Origin: Polytrichum commune
Lineage: Eukaryota > Streptophyta > Polytrichopsida > Polytrichales > Polytrichaceae
DNA length: 60,000 nt
Direction: 5' to 3'
Assembly (NCBI GenBank): GCA_950295325.1
Contig: OX485804.1
Span: 42,472,001 to 42,532,000, forward strand
Both the position numbers and the translations under genes were made by a program. The notes under the pieces were generated by a model. It worked only from the letters and a program-made list of their open reading frames with translations, was not told where the DNA came from and did not search any database. Positions within the stretch are counted from its first letter, which is position 1, and every line of letters starts with the position of its first letter. Positions 24,094 to 36,690 of this stretch are shown piece by piece.

Positions 24094-25440
24094 GTTATGG
24101 AATACAAGATGCCCCTTGTCACCCAAGAATGTGGTTCTTGGGAGTTTCATCTTCTCTCCAATTTTTTCTTTATGTTTTTGTTAAAGTGACAATGTCAGAA
24201 GAATGTCATGAGTTGTCATACTCCTTTTTTACCCTTCCAGATGTGCCCACAAAGATCACAATCTACTTGCACCAATATCCCTAGCCAAATCCCACCACCT
24301 CGTGTTTGAGTTTCATTTTAAGGATAACCCTAATGTTTGATATAAAACCTTAGTTTATGTTTAAAGAGGTTGTGTTTACATGATTTGCATGTAGTGGTAA
24401 AAGTTGATTGTTAAATACGTGTCTATACGCGTCTATATTGGCATATTGTCATTAGTTTTGGGTTTTGTGTGACTTTGACATTCTTCCATTTAGTTTCAAG
24501 TACAAGGTCGGCTGGCATGTGAACAATTAACCAAGTTCATTTACTAGCGACATAGACTGTGGTCCTTGAAAACATTATAAGCCCTTAAGTTATTTGAGTA
24601 TGGCAACAAAACATTCAAGTTTGTATCTCACAAATCTTTATAGAAAATTGGCTCAAGCCAGAATCTATTTTGCAATGGGAAGTTTGTGCTTGCCGATTGG
24701 AATTTTCATGGCCACCAAAAATCGATAGGAAAAATTGCACAACCCATTCATCTGAGGTATAATAGGAATGTGTGGCCTTCACACAAATACCCCACAACAT
24801 GAGCAGAAGAGGTTGGTATGTGCATGCAACCCCTTCAATTGGTAATGTTGGCATTCGCCCTTACGAAACGTATGTTTGCATGACACTTGGATTTGACAAG
24901 GTTGCATGTTTCCATTTCCACCTACCCATCGCACAAGGACACGCTATTCAAATCTTGGGGGACCCATCAACCCATGTTGCAGCGCAATGCTCGGGTAGTT
25001 AGCCCATTTGGTACTGGAAAGGTTGACCAAGGATCAAGGTCCTCAACTATGACCTTTAACATGTATTGACATGTTGTTTTTTTGGAATCAATAAACAAAC
25101 AAAATTCCAAATTAGAATTGAACAGCACAACTTGAAACTCCATGTGTATTCAATTGCAACACCCATCACTCTGGTTGTTATTGCTGACATATCCAAATCC
25201 AACCTATTGGGGCACTACTAGGTACGGTATGGTAACCAATTTGTTTGTATCATCAATACAACGAGATCACTTCCCTGCACATGACACAAGAATAATTGGC
25301 TTAGACCAACATATTTTTATGGAAAATGAGCCAATTCATACATTCTATTTGTTCAAAGATGAAATTGCAAACAATTCAATTTGTATATATAGATGTGTTC
25401 CATCCAAAAGAACAGTGCACAAACATATCAGCACAAACTC
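22290..25440. other. CACTA interior without a recognisable gene; contains an (AAT)n microsatellite
   Basis: Very AT-rich. An (AAT)n run of about 12 units lies at 24057-24092. Short frames have no recognisable motifs. I looked for a right-hand pogo terminus (TTAGGGTG type) here and did not find one. Confidence 0.5.
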
Positions 25441-28400
25441 TTACTGGAAACTACAACAGAAATAAATGTACCTCATCCGATTATTGTCTTCATCTGTGTC
25501 ATCATCTATATCATTGTTGGATGCCCTGTACGTGCATTCGTCATCCAATGTGCAATTGCCTTCATGTGGTTCATCATCACTTGTATCAGTTGTCATACTC
25601 TCATCGCCTTGAGAAACATCTTCAAGCTCTCTTGGCATGTTGCTAGGAAAATTACGCCCAGCAAGTAAGCCAGTAACATGGCTTCCATTGTCGAAGTCTT
25701 TGGGTTCAAGGTAATCAAACAACAAGTTCACTCTTGGATTGCTTTGCAATATAAATGATCTATTGTGGTTGAGATTATCGGGAGCGAAAAAAACTTGTTC
25801 CACGTCTTTGGGCAATACAAATGGTTGGTCCTCAATAGAGTCACATCCATATGTTTGTGTGTGGTCGATGGATGGGAACAAACAATCATTTTGTGTGAGG
25901 GTGGTGTTCTGGTACCATTTTACTTTGAAAATTACTTGTTTTCCAAGTGACCTAAAATTCACTTCAAGAATTTCTTGGAGGATGCCAACAAAATCTTCAT
26001 ATGAAGAGCCACGAACATGGTATCTGCAACCGACACCTGAGTCAAAGGTTCGACGTCTTATGTCTTTTTCATGTGTTCGAAAATGACGATTGTGCAATGT
26101 GGCTTTGGAAAATGTCTGATACTGAAAATCACAACCCACGCTTACGTCGAACACCTCGTCCGGCACAACCTCACCATTGTCTTTGACAGCTTGCACAACA
26201 TTGCGAACCCAAACATCAATGGGCTCTGCTCTTCGGGGTCGTGGTCCCTTGGGTCGCCTGGCGATACTCCACTGCTCAATCGCATCATCCTGACCACGCT
26301 TATATGCATCATAATCGTCAACATAGTGTTGCATGTATAGTAAACTCTTGATGAAAAATATATTTATTTGTCGTTGTGTTATGTTCTCGCATCCTCTGAA
26401 CACCTTCATTTGTCCTTTGCCCTCAAGAATTGTATCTAAAACATGTACAACATCAACAAACAACACAATATATAGTTATTATGTATACGTAAATTCACCT
26501 CACAACATATATGACACATTGTGTAAATGTGGGTTAGAACAAAATGTTTATCCCATACCTTTTTGAAGTGTACTATAATCTCCTCTCCAAGCCCGTGGTG
26601 CATACATGCATGCATCTTGAATAAAATCTTGACAGTTTTCCATTGTTTCTTGCAATAGATACCCCTCTATAATACTACCTTCAGGTCGAGCTTTTTGTCT
26701 CACAAAGTTTTTCAAAACTTTTAAATATCTTTCCACAAAAAACATCCACCTATAGAACGGCGGTCCTGCAAGAGCAATCTCCTCCACCAAGTGTACAATC
26801 AAATGTTGTTGGCTGTCGAAAAAAGAAGTCGGAAATTGCATTTGCAACAAAGACAAAACAACATAGCTCTCTTGTTTCATTTTCTCAATTTTTCTTGCAT
26901 CCACATCCTTCAATGATATCCATCGTGCCAACCGAGAAAGCCTGTATATAGCCTCACATACTCCAGGTGACAGTTTGCCACGGATTGCAAGTGGTAATTG
27001 AAATTGCAAAATATTATAAAAATCGTGGGATTTCAGACCTGTAGGAACATAATGTTAATATAACTCAAACCTATAAAAAATGAACCAATTGTAAAAACAT
27101 CATGAACTTTGTGGGGGTTATTATCAATGTGGGCACAAAATCCAACAATCATTGGTCCTATGAACATCAATGGTTGATAGACAACAAATGTATACATCAA
27201 ATATCAACATACCAGAGAATCGTTCTTTTGTGTTGAAGGCATTGTGTAAGAGTGACCCAAATCCAGATGGAGTCCGTATATTTTTTATATATGAAAAAAA
27301 ATCTTTTTGTTCAGCACGTGTCAATACATAAGGTGCTGTTTGGTACACCATCTTTCCATTTTCCAAGATAACAGTTGGCCTCCACAAAATTTCCTTTGTG
27401 TTCGACAATTCCAGGTCTTGCCTAGAACTCATAGTGTCCAAATCTCCAGATAAATGTGTCAGTAACGATTTGCATACATTTTTGAAAATATGCATAGGAT
27501 CCAAAAGATGGTTAATTTTCAATACATGCCAATATTCCAACTCGTGAAAAATGGACAAACGCTTCATACCAGGAGGTGGCACAAAGATGCCATTTGTGGT
27601 GTTATTTTCATTTTCCCAAATAATTTTCCAATCTGCTGCCCCGCAACGGAAAGGTGGTTCGTCCAATTCCGCAATCCCATTGAAAAAGTGTTTTAATTCT
27701 TCGCGAAACGGATGGCCAAGCGGCAAAAATTGTCGGAATTCTGCATATACGGTTTTGTGCAAGTGGCAGGAGTATCGGCATTTCAACTGCAACCAACAAA
27801 TTGGACATGCTGCTTTTCCTTGTACTTGCAAACCTACATAATGTCCAAATTCAAGATTATTGTTATTATGCTTTGCATGTTTAAAAAAATCTAGACATGA
27901 ATGCAAAAAATTGGTAACAAATAACAACAAAATTTACTAACAATCTTAATGCGAGAGTTTATAGTATGTATTTGATAAAGGCACCACGGGCCTTGGCTTG
28001 GTGGTTAGGGCTCATGGCCCCCAATGAGGAGGTTGTGGGTTCTATTCCCCATGCCGGCGTGGTGCTCACCACCTTAGTCCACCCAACTATGGTGGGGGGT
28101 CCTTGGACCTTGTTGTATGGGTACCTCAAAAGCCCTTTGGGGGGATACCATGTCCGGTATCTTCAAGGCACTAGTGACTAGCTAGGAACTAGTATAGTGT
28201 GTCACTATAGTGCCCATCCTCGAAAGGGGAGAGTAGTATTGTCCCAATTTCCCCTTGTCCAGTGGGCATCATGTCATTTGACATTATGAACGGACACTTC
28301 ATTCACGCCGGCCCCTTGCTAAAAAGGGACCGGAGTTTCTATCTATCTATCTATCTATGTATTTCATATAAATGTATCCAAAAAATTTATTCTCAAGTTT

Positions 28401-31400
28401 CAGAACTTTATCACGCAAAGAACACCAACTTGGAGTATAGCATATATACATATTTGCATAACAACAATTTGACATGAACACATGTTCATAAATTTGACGG
28501 AAAAACATGTACAAAATGATGAAATAAAAAAAATATTGCACGAACTTGAAATATGTCCAAGACCCACATAGTCTTGGAGCGTCCAGATCAAAATTCCATA
28601 GAGCCTTGCGTGATCCTCTTGGGGTCTGGATATATCTCGCACCACAAATCCGATAGACCAAAGTATTTTAAGCTCATCTATCAAGGGTCGTAAAAAAATA
28701 TCCATGTTTTTTACTTGATGTTTTCCGGGAATCATAAGTGCTAAAAGAATAAATGCATTCTTGGTCGCCAACTCCATCGGAAAATTGTAAATAATGATCA
28801 TTACAGGAGTGATCGAGTATGCCGAAGATTTCAAACCCCATGGATTGAACGAGTCTGCTGCGATTCCAAGCACAAGGTTACGGGATTCATTAAAAAATGC
28901 AGGATATTGTTCTTCCAAATGCATGAATGCTTCTGTATCTGCAAGTCCACTAATTGTATTGGTATTTCGATTTTCCATGTAAGAGCCCATCAATTTTGCT
29001 TTTTCATAAGATTGAAACATTCTCTGAATCCTAGGAATGAGGGGTAAATGACGTACGATCTGCAAGAAACAAACACAGAAGAAAAATCATTATGTGCATA
29101 ATAATATATATATATATATTTTGTGGAATCCAACAACATATCAAAAAATTAAACACAACAAATACATTTTCTGAAGTAAATATTCATGTAATCATTAGAT
29201 AAAAAATGAATAAAAAAATGCTCAAATTTTTATATATTTAATTTTTATATTAATACATAAATATCACGTGCATTTCGAAATCACTTAATGCAAGGATGAA
29301 TACAATTACAAACCTTATGAGGTACAACCGATGACTGTAGATCTTGACGGTATCGGGGAGCTTGACATTTCAAACACTTTTGCAAATCGGCATTTTCTCC
29401 TCTAAATAACATACAGTCATTAACACATGCATGTATGAAGTCCACAGGCAATCCAGCCTCCATTATAACTTGTTTGGCTTCTTTATGAGATCCCATAAGA
29501 ACATTAGATTTTGGTAACAAATATTCCTTGAGGAACCTGCAATTCAAACACTTAGTTGTATGAAACCCCACTATATTCAAGACTCTATAAGTGTTACCCC
29601 TATAAGCGTTATAATTTCATATATATTAAAAAAAATCTCCCCTACAAAAATACAATTGCTAAGACTAGTGAGTGTTATGTGTTGAGTGTTACAACATGCT
29701 CTACTTCTTTCTTTGTTAATTGCACCTCTCTAAGTATTACCTATAAGAAAATCAAGGTAATAATATATGAGAGCATACATTTTAAACATGTAATCACATG
29801 TATCCCATATTCTTTGCGAACAATTCAAAATTGTGACAAGGAACACGGTGGTTTTTCGATCTAAACAAAGAGGAAGGTAAAAGAAGCTAGGCATTTGGTG
29901 GAGGTTGATGAAGTTGTAACTCTAATTCATCAACTGACATTGTTGTCATCTTATAATAAGATGGGTGACGTGATGAATGCCCATGATTACCTCAATTATG
30001 AAACGAAGTTTTATTTAAACAACCCCTATGAACCTACCGATGAGGACTTTTTGGATATATATTCCTCATAACATAAAGAAATTGATGTTGATGAGGTTAT
30101 GATTAATGTCGTAGAAGAAGTTGTACGATTTAGTATTGCTATGCATTCTCTAGAGACTTTAAAAAAATGCTTTGAACAAAGACCAAATGATGTCATATCA
30201 CACATCACGAGCATTTAAGAACTTCGCAAGAAAATTTCATTTCATCATTTAAAAACTTTTCATAATACTACTATGGAGTCTTTCTTTTGGTTGGTTTAGT
30301 TGGAAGAATCTCATCAATATATGTATATATAATATATATATAGAATCATTATGTAGATTATTTCTTTCAATTAGTTTAATTGAATAATGAATTGTCATTT
30401 TTACTCTCATTATTTCTTTTTATAAAATGTTATGTTCTTCATTTTTGAAAATTCCAAGTGTTATGTCTATGAATGTTATTGAACATCGGTATGAAGTTTA
30501 TAAGTGTTACTTGTTATAATTATATATATGTTATCCTTTTACTACTCCCAACCTGTAACATTTAGAGAATCTTGATTGTATACCATTTTTCAAAAGAATC
30601 CATTGACATTTCTTACCACTGCTTATGTGAGTTATTACACTTCATACACTAGCCACCCAAATACATACATGCGCATCTTATAGTGATTGTAAGAAAACAC
30701 CTTAAATGCAAATATAGAATATTGTGGATTTTTTTTTGTTGACTTGAATATATCTAGATTGGTGCTACAAGGTTGTCACGAAAATTAGGACACATCAATA
30801 TCAAATAAATTCAAAATATTTAATGAATTAATATTTAGGATTTGAAGAAAAATAATTTTAACATTATCGTATTGCTCCTTTTGGAAAACATGTATGTTTT
30901 CAAATTAATGACATGTATTGCAATGTATTTGTGGGTCAAACCAACCCCATGCTTAAGTGTTCCAACAATATATGCTTTGTATAAAAATCAACTAATAATT
31001 TGTTATATTTTTGCATACTGTAGGTTTTGAAAGCAATGAAAATCTCAAACCTGAGAAGGCCGTCCATGCTCTCATTGCTCCATCCATTCATTGCCTGCAA
31101 GCTGAGAAGACATATAATGCATGATAAAATACTCCCATGCGGCGCTCCTTCATATGGTGGTATTTGGGATAAGCGTGGTGCTTGAGGGAGTTGACATTCG
31201 TGAACACCCTCGTTTGTTGGTTGTATAGGCGAACCCAATTGTGCATCCAAAATATGACCGAACTCTACAATGTCATCCCATCTTGGTTGAGCTTCCTGTC
31301 AAGATGCATTGTAGACAAATTTTTGGTAACTTTTTTACATTTGACATGTGGACACTTACCCAAAAATAATGCAAAACAATTGTTATGAACAATTTAGAAT

Positions 31401-32398
31401 TTAACGCGAAGTGTGATTTGTCAAAGAAAACAATTCATGTCAATGAGACATCGCAGAAGTTGAAATGATACGCATTACTAGCCATAACAAATATTGTGAT
31501 GTGCACATCACGTTTATAAGAAACATAAATTATAAGAATAAGATATTATTGTGTATTCACTTATGGACTTAATTTCAACATTGTTTTGTTTTTGTAATTT
31601 CATTTCCGATTGTGATGAGAAAGTCAAGGCACAATTTTTTGTCAGTTTCCAATAATGAGGAATATTTGTTTCCTTTGTTTATTCCAGTTCCTGTACTTAA
31701 TAAGTTCTTGTTATTCTTTACATACTAGAAGTGATGTAAATGAATACAATAAACAAAAAAATATATATGTATAAGTGAGCATAGATAACTACCACAACAA
31801 ATGGAAGGGTCCTTGCCTCATTGGCTTCCTTCCCATGTTTCATGCTTTGTTTGTCATAAATGTTTGTTTGTGTATTAGACTTGAAAAGTTGTTTGAAGGG
31901 GGGATTTTGTTGATGCAACAATGGACATGGGCTTTTTCCCATTTAAAGTTTTCCCACATTGCAAATTAAACATGTATTATAAAATTATAATTTTTTTTAT
32001 ATGAAATATTGGGTTACTCAAAAGTAAGGTGACATTCAAGAATGGTTTTTGAAAACGTCAAGTGACACTTTGCATTTGAATCTGGACCTCCATAAAATTT
32101 GTGAAACATATACACTCGTTTTGTTGTGCACCAATGTGTTTTTTCAAATTGGTTTGGAAATGACCAACAACAAAAATGTAGAAAATAAGTACAAATAATA
32201 TACCTCTGAATGTTTGTCCTCATCTTCATCTGTTTCGGAAGACACATCCAGAGCATCCATGAATCCATAGGTTGCAATATGCCTCTGTACAGTGACAGCC
32301 CTCCTGATATGCTCCCCTTTACAGGAAGCACATGTACACAACACCCTAAGATTTCTACGCCGTTGTTGTTCTGCCCGCTCTTCCTCAAACCTCTCCAT
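25441..32398 (-). CDS. TNP2: TNP2 (Transposase_21) CACTA transposase, 1090 aa, seven exons
   Basis: Exons 32398-32204, 31295-31051, 29536-29314, 29059-28546, 27833-27213, 27038-26559 and 26435-25441 all have GT-AG borders and join in phase (total 3273 bp with stop). The donor of exon 4 (GTTCGT) is weak but gives the correct phase. Residues 21-28 hold a CTCASCKG zinc-knuckle-like motif; NGWSNES lies near 135 and NDCMLF near 180, both typical of the family. The TNP2 core spans about 145-600, with the conserved Asp motif AADSFNPWG near 290 and GKAACPIC near 398-405. DUF4218 follows (about 600-760, with PPFYRWMFFVERYLKVLKNF), then DUF4216 (about 925-1000, DQPFVLPKDVEQVFF), then an acidic tail. 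It catalyses excision and insertion of the element. Introns 2 and 4 carry later insertions (a Tigger remnant and a SINE). No disabling change is visible. Confidence 0.88.
27978..28355 (+). mobile_element. tRNA-derived SINE in TNP2 intron 4
   Basis: The 5' part has RNA polymerase III promoter boxes: box A TGGCTTGGTGG (27994-28004) and box B GGTTCTATTCC (28038-28048), spaced as in tRNA genes. A non-tRNA body of about 290 bp follows and the 3' end is a (TCTA)n run. The 13-bp words TATGTATTTGATA (27965-27977) and TATGTATTTCATA (28356-28368) flank it as a target duplication with one mismatch. It is antisense to TNP2 and lies wholly within an intron, so TNP2 should remain translatable if the intron is still spliced. 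SINEs move using LINE machinery. Confidence 0.88.
29585..30560 (+). pseudogene. Tigger/Jerky-like transposase C-terminal remnant in TNP2 intron 2
   Basis: From about 29,900 to 30,250 the plus strand reads, with two stops, through segments such as LIHQLTLLSYNKMGDVMNA, PTDEDFLDIY, DVDEVMINVVEE and LETLKKCFEQRPND. This order (short helices, a PTDEEI-like word, an acidic stretch, then a helix pair) resembles the C-terminal tail of Tigger/Jerky DDE_1 transposases. Flanking AT-rich sequence repeats ATAAGTGTTAC words (29588, 30495), perhaps subterminal motifs. No DDE core is left and the element limits are uncertain. Confidence 0.5.
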
Positions 32399-32995
32399 AA
32401 CTCCAAACCAACAAGAAGAAACAGATAATAGCAGAACAAGTAGCCCTATATACAGTTTTGTGCACAATAAAATGTCCTCCCTGTGACTATTGCGGTTGCG
32501 GCGCAGTGCCGCACATGGCAGGGAGCGGAGGACATCGGGAGGGGGCTTGGGGTGAGCGGATGCGAAGAGACATCCCTTGGAGTGGGATGAGGACTGGTGC
32601 ACGACGGGAGGGGGGTGTCGAGTGAGCATGCAGGAGAGGATGCGTGAGGCTCCAGTGAAGCTCGGGAGAGGGATGAGCATCCGATGCTGAAGAATCCGAT
32701 GCTGAAGACGGGAGAGGGATGGAGCATCCGATGCTGAAGAATCCGATGCTGAAGAATACAGTACTCAAGAATCCGATGGGAGGTTAGGGCAGACTGCAAG
32801 GGCCTCCGTTGACGATGACAGAGTGCACTTCCATTTTTTTTGCCGTTTCGCAGGGTGCAATTCCCGCAGGGAGAAGATGTCGCTGACAGGAGTCGTGAAA
32901 ATTCCCGCGCACTTCCCCGAGGGAGAAGTTGTCGCTGACCATATGTGTGTGATCTGTGTGCTGAACATTGCACAGCGCATCAGAGTACGGGGACG
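32399..32995. promoter_or_regulatory. Putative divergent promoter between TNP2 and plus-strand cargo
   Basis: The interval separates the ATG of TNP2 on the minus strand from the first plausible plus-strand exon. It is GC- and CpG-richer than the rest of the window and carries the 46-bp repeats. No defined TATA box or start site could be assigned. Minus-strand open frames through it are long only because of base composition. Confidence 0.3.
32663..32780 (+). repeat. 46-bp tandem repeat in a GC-rich divergent promoter region
   Basis: CGGGAGAGGGATG.AGCATCC and two copies of GATGCTGAAGAATCC form a unit at 32663-32708 that repeats at 32709-32756, with a partial third copy. The stretch 32480-33100 is notably GC-rich and lies between the TNP2 start (32398, minus) and plus-strand exons from 32996, so it may be a bidirectional promoter. 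Confidence 0.7.
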
Positions 32996-34620
32996 ATGTT
33001 GGCGGAGTTTTACAGAAGAGGGAAGGCGAGGGTTGCTGGCGTGGCAGACAACCAGAATGAATCCGTCTACAATTTCCCAGTAGATGTAGAAGTAGAAGTG
33101 GAGAGGCTTACGAACACATTCAAGCAGGGATCGAACAAGTACTTCAGATCCTCCTGTAAGTTTGTTGAGCATTTACAATTTCCTTTCCGTCCATAACACA
33201 TCCCACATTGACCTGATTGCACCGAATACTGGCAGATAGCGAGAAGGCCAGATAGCGAGAATTACCTGTGACAAGTGGAAGCTCGGGGTGAGAAGGTCAG
33301 CAATCTGCAATGGGGAGGCCCCATGACCAGGTAGTTATCGTTTTAGTGCCTCTATACTTTGTTGAGATAGTCTCTATCTTCAGAATTGTAAGTCTGTATG
33401 GACAATTAAATATGTAATGGACTTTGGATGTACAAAGTATATGTCAATGGCCGGGGAGATTTTTGGACGCAGTCGGTGGAGATCCTGGTGTTTCCAAGTC
33501 CAACCTGTTACATGTTGACATCTTTCGGTTTTTCTTTACCAATTTCAGTTGTATTCTCTAAATTCCTCCAAAAATTTTCGGTGATTTTCCTGAAGTCTAT
33601 AACTTCAACCGGTTATTTCTCAAACTGAACCAGTCCATCTGTAACTAGTTGTCGGTTCTCACCGTTCATTGCTATGTGTGCGCAAATGTCAAATACAATG
33701 GTCGAATCCAGCATTGCCCACAATGGTCCTGTAGCAGCTTTGGCCAGTCTTGAAAGTCCTGCGATATTCCATTGTCAGTCTTCGTGGTCTACCGAATAGG
33801 ACAACTCTGCATCCATGATATGAATTTGCTCTTCCGAAGATCCCTCGACAAGGTAGCTAGAAAAATCTAATTTACATGAAGAGAATAAAGAAGAGGAGTT
33901 TGGTTGCCGCCATGTGTTTTGTGAAGTCAGTGAAGGGAGTTGGGATTTACCATGTGTTACATTACGAGTCACTACTTAGCGAGGGGAGGCCATGGTTCCT
34001 GTAGCACGACGCTCTGAGTATCTCAACATGTTATTCTGGTTTTGTTCTATAGGAGAGTATGTGGAGCTGTAGTTCAAAGCCAGGGATACCACGACAGCAT
34101 AACAGTGACAATAAAAGCAACCAGAGGCCAGTAGCTATCAAAGCCTCTCGTGTGAGGATTGGGCAGCATTACTGTAGGTTTCCAGAGGTGAGTTTCACCC
34201 CAAAATGGATAGAGATAGAGACGATGAAGGGCAATGAAGGGTGTCCGATAAGTGAATGGCCTCTGGAGGAGCTGTGCTCATTCGAATGCTACTACAACTT
34301 TCATTCTGGTAGTGTAAGAAAATCTCCAACAGGAACGACATGAATGGCTAATTATTATTTTGCCTAGTTTTGTTATCCAGTTGCATGATCAGAAGCATGG
34401 TTTCATGCTACTTGCACAGTTGAATGAACTGAGTATAGTTCACATGGAATTCTCTGTGCAAGTGTAAGCTGTGTATTTTTATTCTGCATCTGTAATTTGA
34501 CAATGTGCCCCTGTTCTTCAGACTGAGGACACAAAAGCAGTGGTGGGTTTTAAATTTGACAAGAGGAAGGATGGACGTAGTAGTGCTGACATTTGTAGCG
34601 CTGAAGATGGTGAGTTCCAC
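32996..34620 (+). CDS. Unidentified exons, CACTA cargo (plus strand)
   Basis: Three blocks look coding: 32996-33155 (MLAEFYRRGKARVAGVAD..., donor TCCT/GTAAGT), 34053 to either 34188 (donor GTGAGT) or about 34310, and 34521-34614 (TEDTKAVVGFKFDKRKDG, between CAG and GTGAG). The second block reads RVRIGQHYCRFPE and, if unspliced, goes on to ISEWPLEELCSFECYY. That Trp-x-Leu-x2-Leu...Phe-Glu pattern loosely resembles the N-terminal region of plant ULP2-type SUMO proteases, but no peptidase domain is present and I hold this only as a guess. The first and second blocks do not join in phase, so exons are missing or the gene is broken. Confidence 0.3.
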
Positions 34621-35080
34621 AGTACATGATGAAATTCTTGCCACACTTATTTATTTATTCATTGAGGGAATCCTCTGTTCTTATGTAGTTATGACACCAA
34701 TTTGTTCAGACCTGGTTTTTGGATATTCCTTGTTTGTCCGAGTCTCTGTACATTGAGGGCCTGGTGCCTTCACCATTTTAATGTGATCACCTTCTTGGCC
34801 CTTTCAGCCGCTTGGCTGCTCGCTGACACAGGTGTCAACATCTTGGGTTCAGTTTTCACCTCTTTAGTTCCTCTCTGGTTCAAATAGATTCCATTGCTAA
34901 CTTCCACTGATCCCAAAGAAGATATGCTCTTATGGAAGAGTGCAAGTGGCAAGTCTTCGTGAATGTATTTCATATAGTGCTTCATTATCCCAGGCACTAA
35001 TATATTTGGTACTTGCAAGTGCTTCAACCTTCAGCCTAACTTATTGAACATGCCTCATAGATTTTGCAACCTCCTTTGTC

Positions 35081-36434
35081 ATGGAGGTGGAAAATGAAGA
35101 GCGGTGCAATCATGAACGAGAGATCTTCTCAATGTCCGAGAAGTACAAAATGGTCTGGAAACGCCTTACCAGGTACTTACCTTCTATGAACTTTCTTGAA
35201 AATCAAAGAAGGCCCTTCGATTCTTGCATGTGTGCTCTTATTTTTAAGGTGACCAAACTGTATTATTGAGCATTAAGCCTCCTGAGTTAAAGTTCTTCTG
35301 AGGTCTGGGTTTCCTTTCACTGCTGAAAATGTGGCAACAGTGGTGCGCCCTGAACAGACCCCATTGATGGTTGGGAGCTCTACAAGGTGCAATTCAGAAG
35401 GACAACCTTCACCAGGTGACAAAAAGTTTGGCTCTAATGGAATTATGAAATGTGCAATGTTTGTGATCATATGTTTGCGAAAAGACGATGACTACATGAG
35501 AAAATCTAACTAACAGCAGGAAAATGGCACAGAACTCCTTGCAAGAGAAATGAAGGGTGAAGCAAGGGATTTTATGAACGGCAAGGAAGAAGGTATAACC
35601 ACGCAATTGATAACTCTGTGCTGCTGCTGAGTTTTGGAGCCCAACAGTCATCCCTGATCCAGAATCTCGATGTTGGAATTTTGTTTAGGACTATTTTTTT
35701 GAACACCTGCTATGGCAATTATTTTGCATGCAATTCTTAAGCTGCATGGATAGCATTACTTCACCCTGAGCAAAAGCTGCCACAGAAGGAAGGGAAACCA
35801 TGTTGTTGGGAGTCTGTTATGAGTTTAGTGTTCCAAGAACTTCTGTTCATTTTCTTCTCAATTAGAAGAAGATTGCCGTAATGAAAGTTGCCAAAAGTTG
35901 TAAGAAGCTGTGGAGAAGGCTGAGGAGAATGGGTATGGCCAGTGTTATTGTGTAGAAGGTGATGACACTCGAAGGCCTGACGAAAGAAATAGCAGTGCAA
36001 ACATGCTAGGGTGCAGAAGCTTGAATTGGAGTATGATAAAAAGAGACGTATTAATTGTGGCAAGAAGTAACATTTTGCAGAGATGGAAAAGAAGCAATTG
36101 TCTGAGGATTCTCTGTGGCGAGCCGCAGTTTTGGAGACGCAGGCCAGTTTTCATCATTCTCTTGCTATCAAGCTTGGAGTACATGCCACCTTGTGGCGAG
36201 CAATCATCTCTGAAAACAAAGTTTTCCTTAATGCACATTTCCGAAAGTGTATTTTGGGTTTTATTGATTGCGCACAATGCACAATCCTCTTCACATCTGC
36301 TGAAAATGAAATGCGAGTGGAAGAGTTGAAGTTCCATGAGAGTAATACCAGGGGTTGGGGGTGGTTGTGCCACAGCGGAGGCTACATTTAGTTTTTGGGG
36401 AGAAGAAGACACCATGACAAATGCTTGCGGCTGA
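35081..36434 (+). pseudogene. Unidentified gene remnant whose tail is paralogous to 12.49-12.82 kb
   Basis: Exon-like blocks occur at about 35081-35172 (SMSEKYKMVWKRLTR, then GTACTT), 35305-35420, 35519-35590 and 35995-36060 (VQKLELEYDKKRRINCGKK, coiled-coil-like). The last part, 36090-36434, reads KKQLSEDSLWRAAVLE, LAIKLGVHATL and, after an intron, EATFSFWGEEDTMTNACG before a stop. This matches the last exons of the minus-strand gene at 12.5 kb. The splice donor after ATL, GGTGAG in the 12.8-kb copy, is changed to GGCGAG here, so this copy probably no longer splices as its partner does. Family unknown. Confidence 0.4.
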
Positions 36435-36690
36435 CTGACGACTATGTAGTGAGGATGTTTTGCGATGCGTGAACTTGGCCATGGCAGCAATGTTTGGTTC
36501 TAGTGCCAAGCAAGTTTGTGATCGAGGAGCCCTGCTTTATGTGGGCCACTGTGGTGGCTCTCTACTTACACTACATGAAAACGGGCATTTGAGGGTAGGA
36601 TTTCAGTCGCATTGATGATACAGACATGTCAATTTAGATTAAATGTAATGTCACCCGGCCACACACCGATGGTTTCATTTTATACGAGCA

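Noticed and set aside
25142-26340. Plus-strand frames in this interval
   Set aside because: Most are antisense shadows of TNP2 exon 7; those before 25441 have no motif or splice support.
27994-28048. A tRNA gene
   Set aside because: Box A and box B are present but the cloverleaf arms are poor, and the unit continues into a SINE body with a tail and target duplication.
32446-33172. Long minus-strand frames over the GC-rich block upstream of TNP2
   Set aside because: Ser/Pro/His-rich composition from repeats, no motif, and overlap with a better plus-strand exon; the TNP2 start at 32398 explains the transcript.
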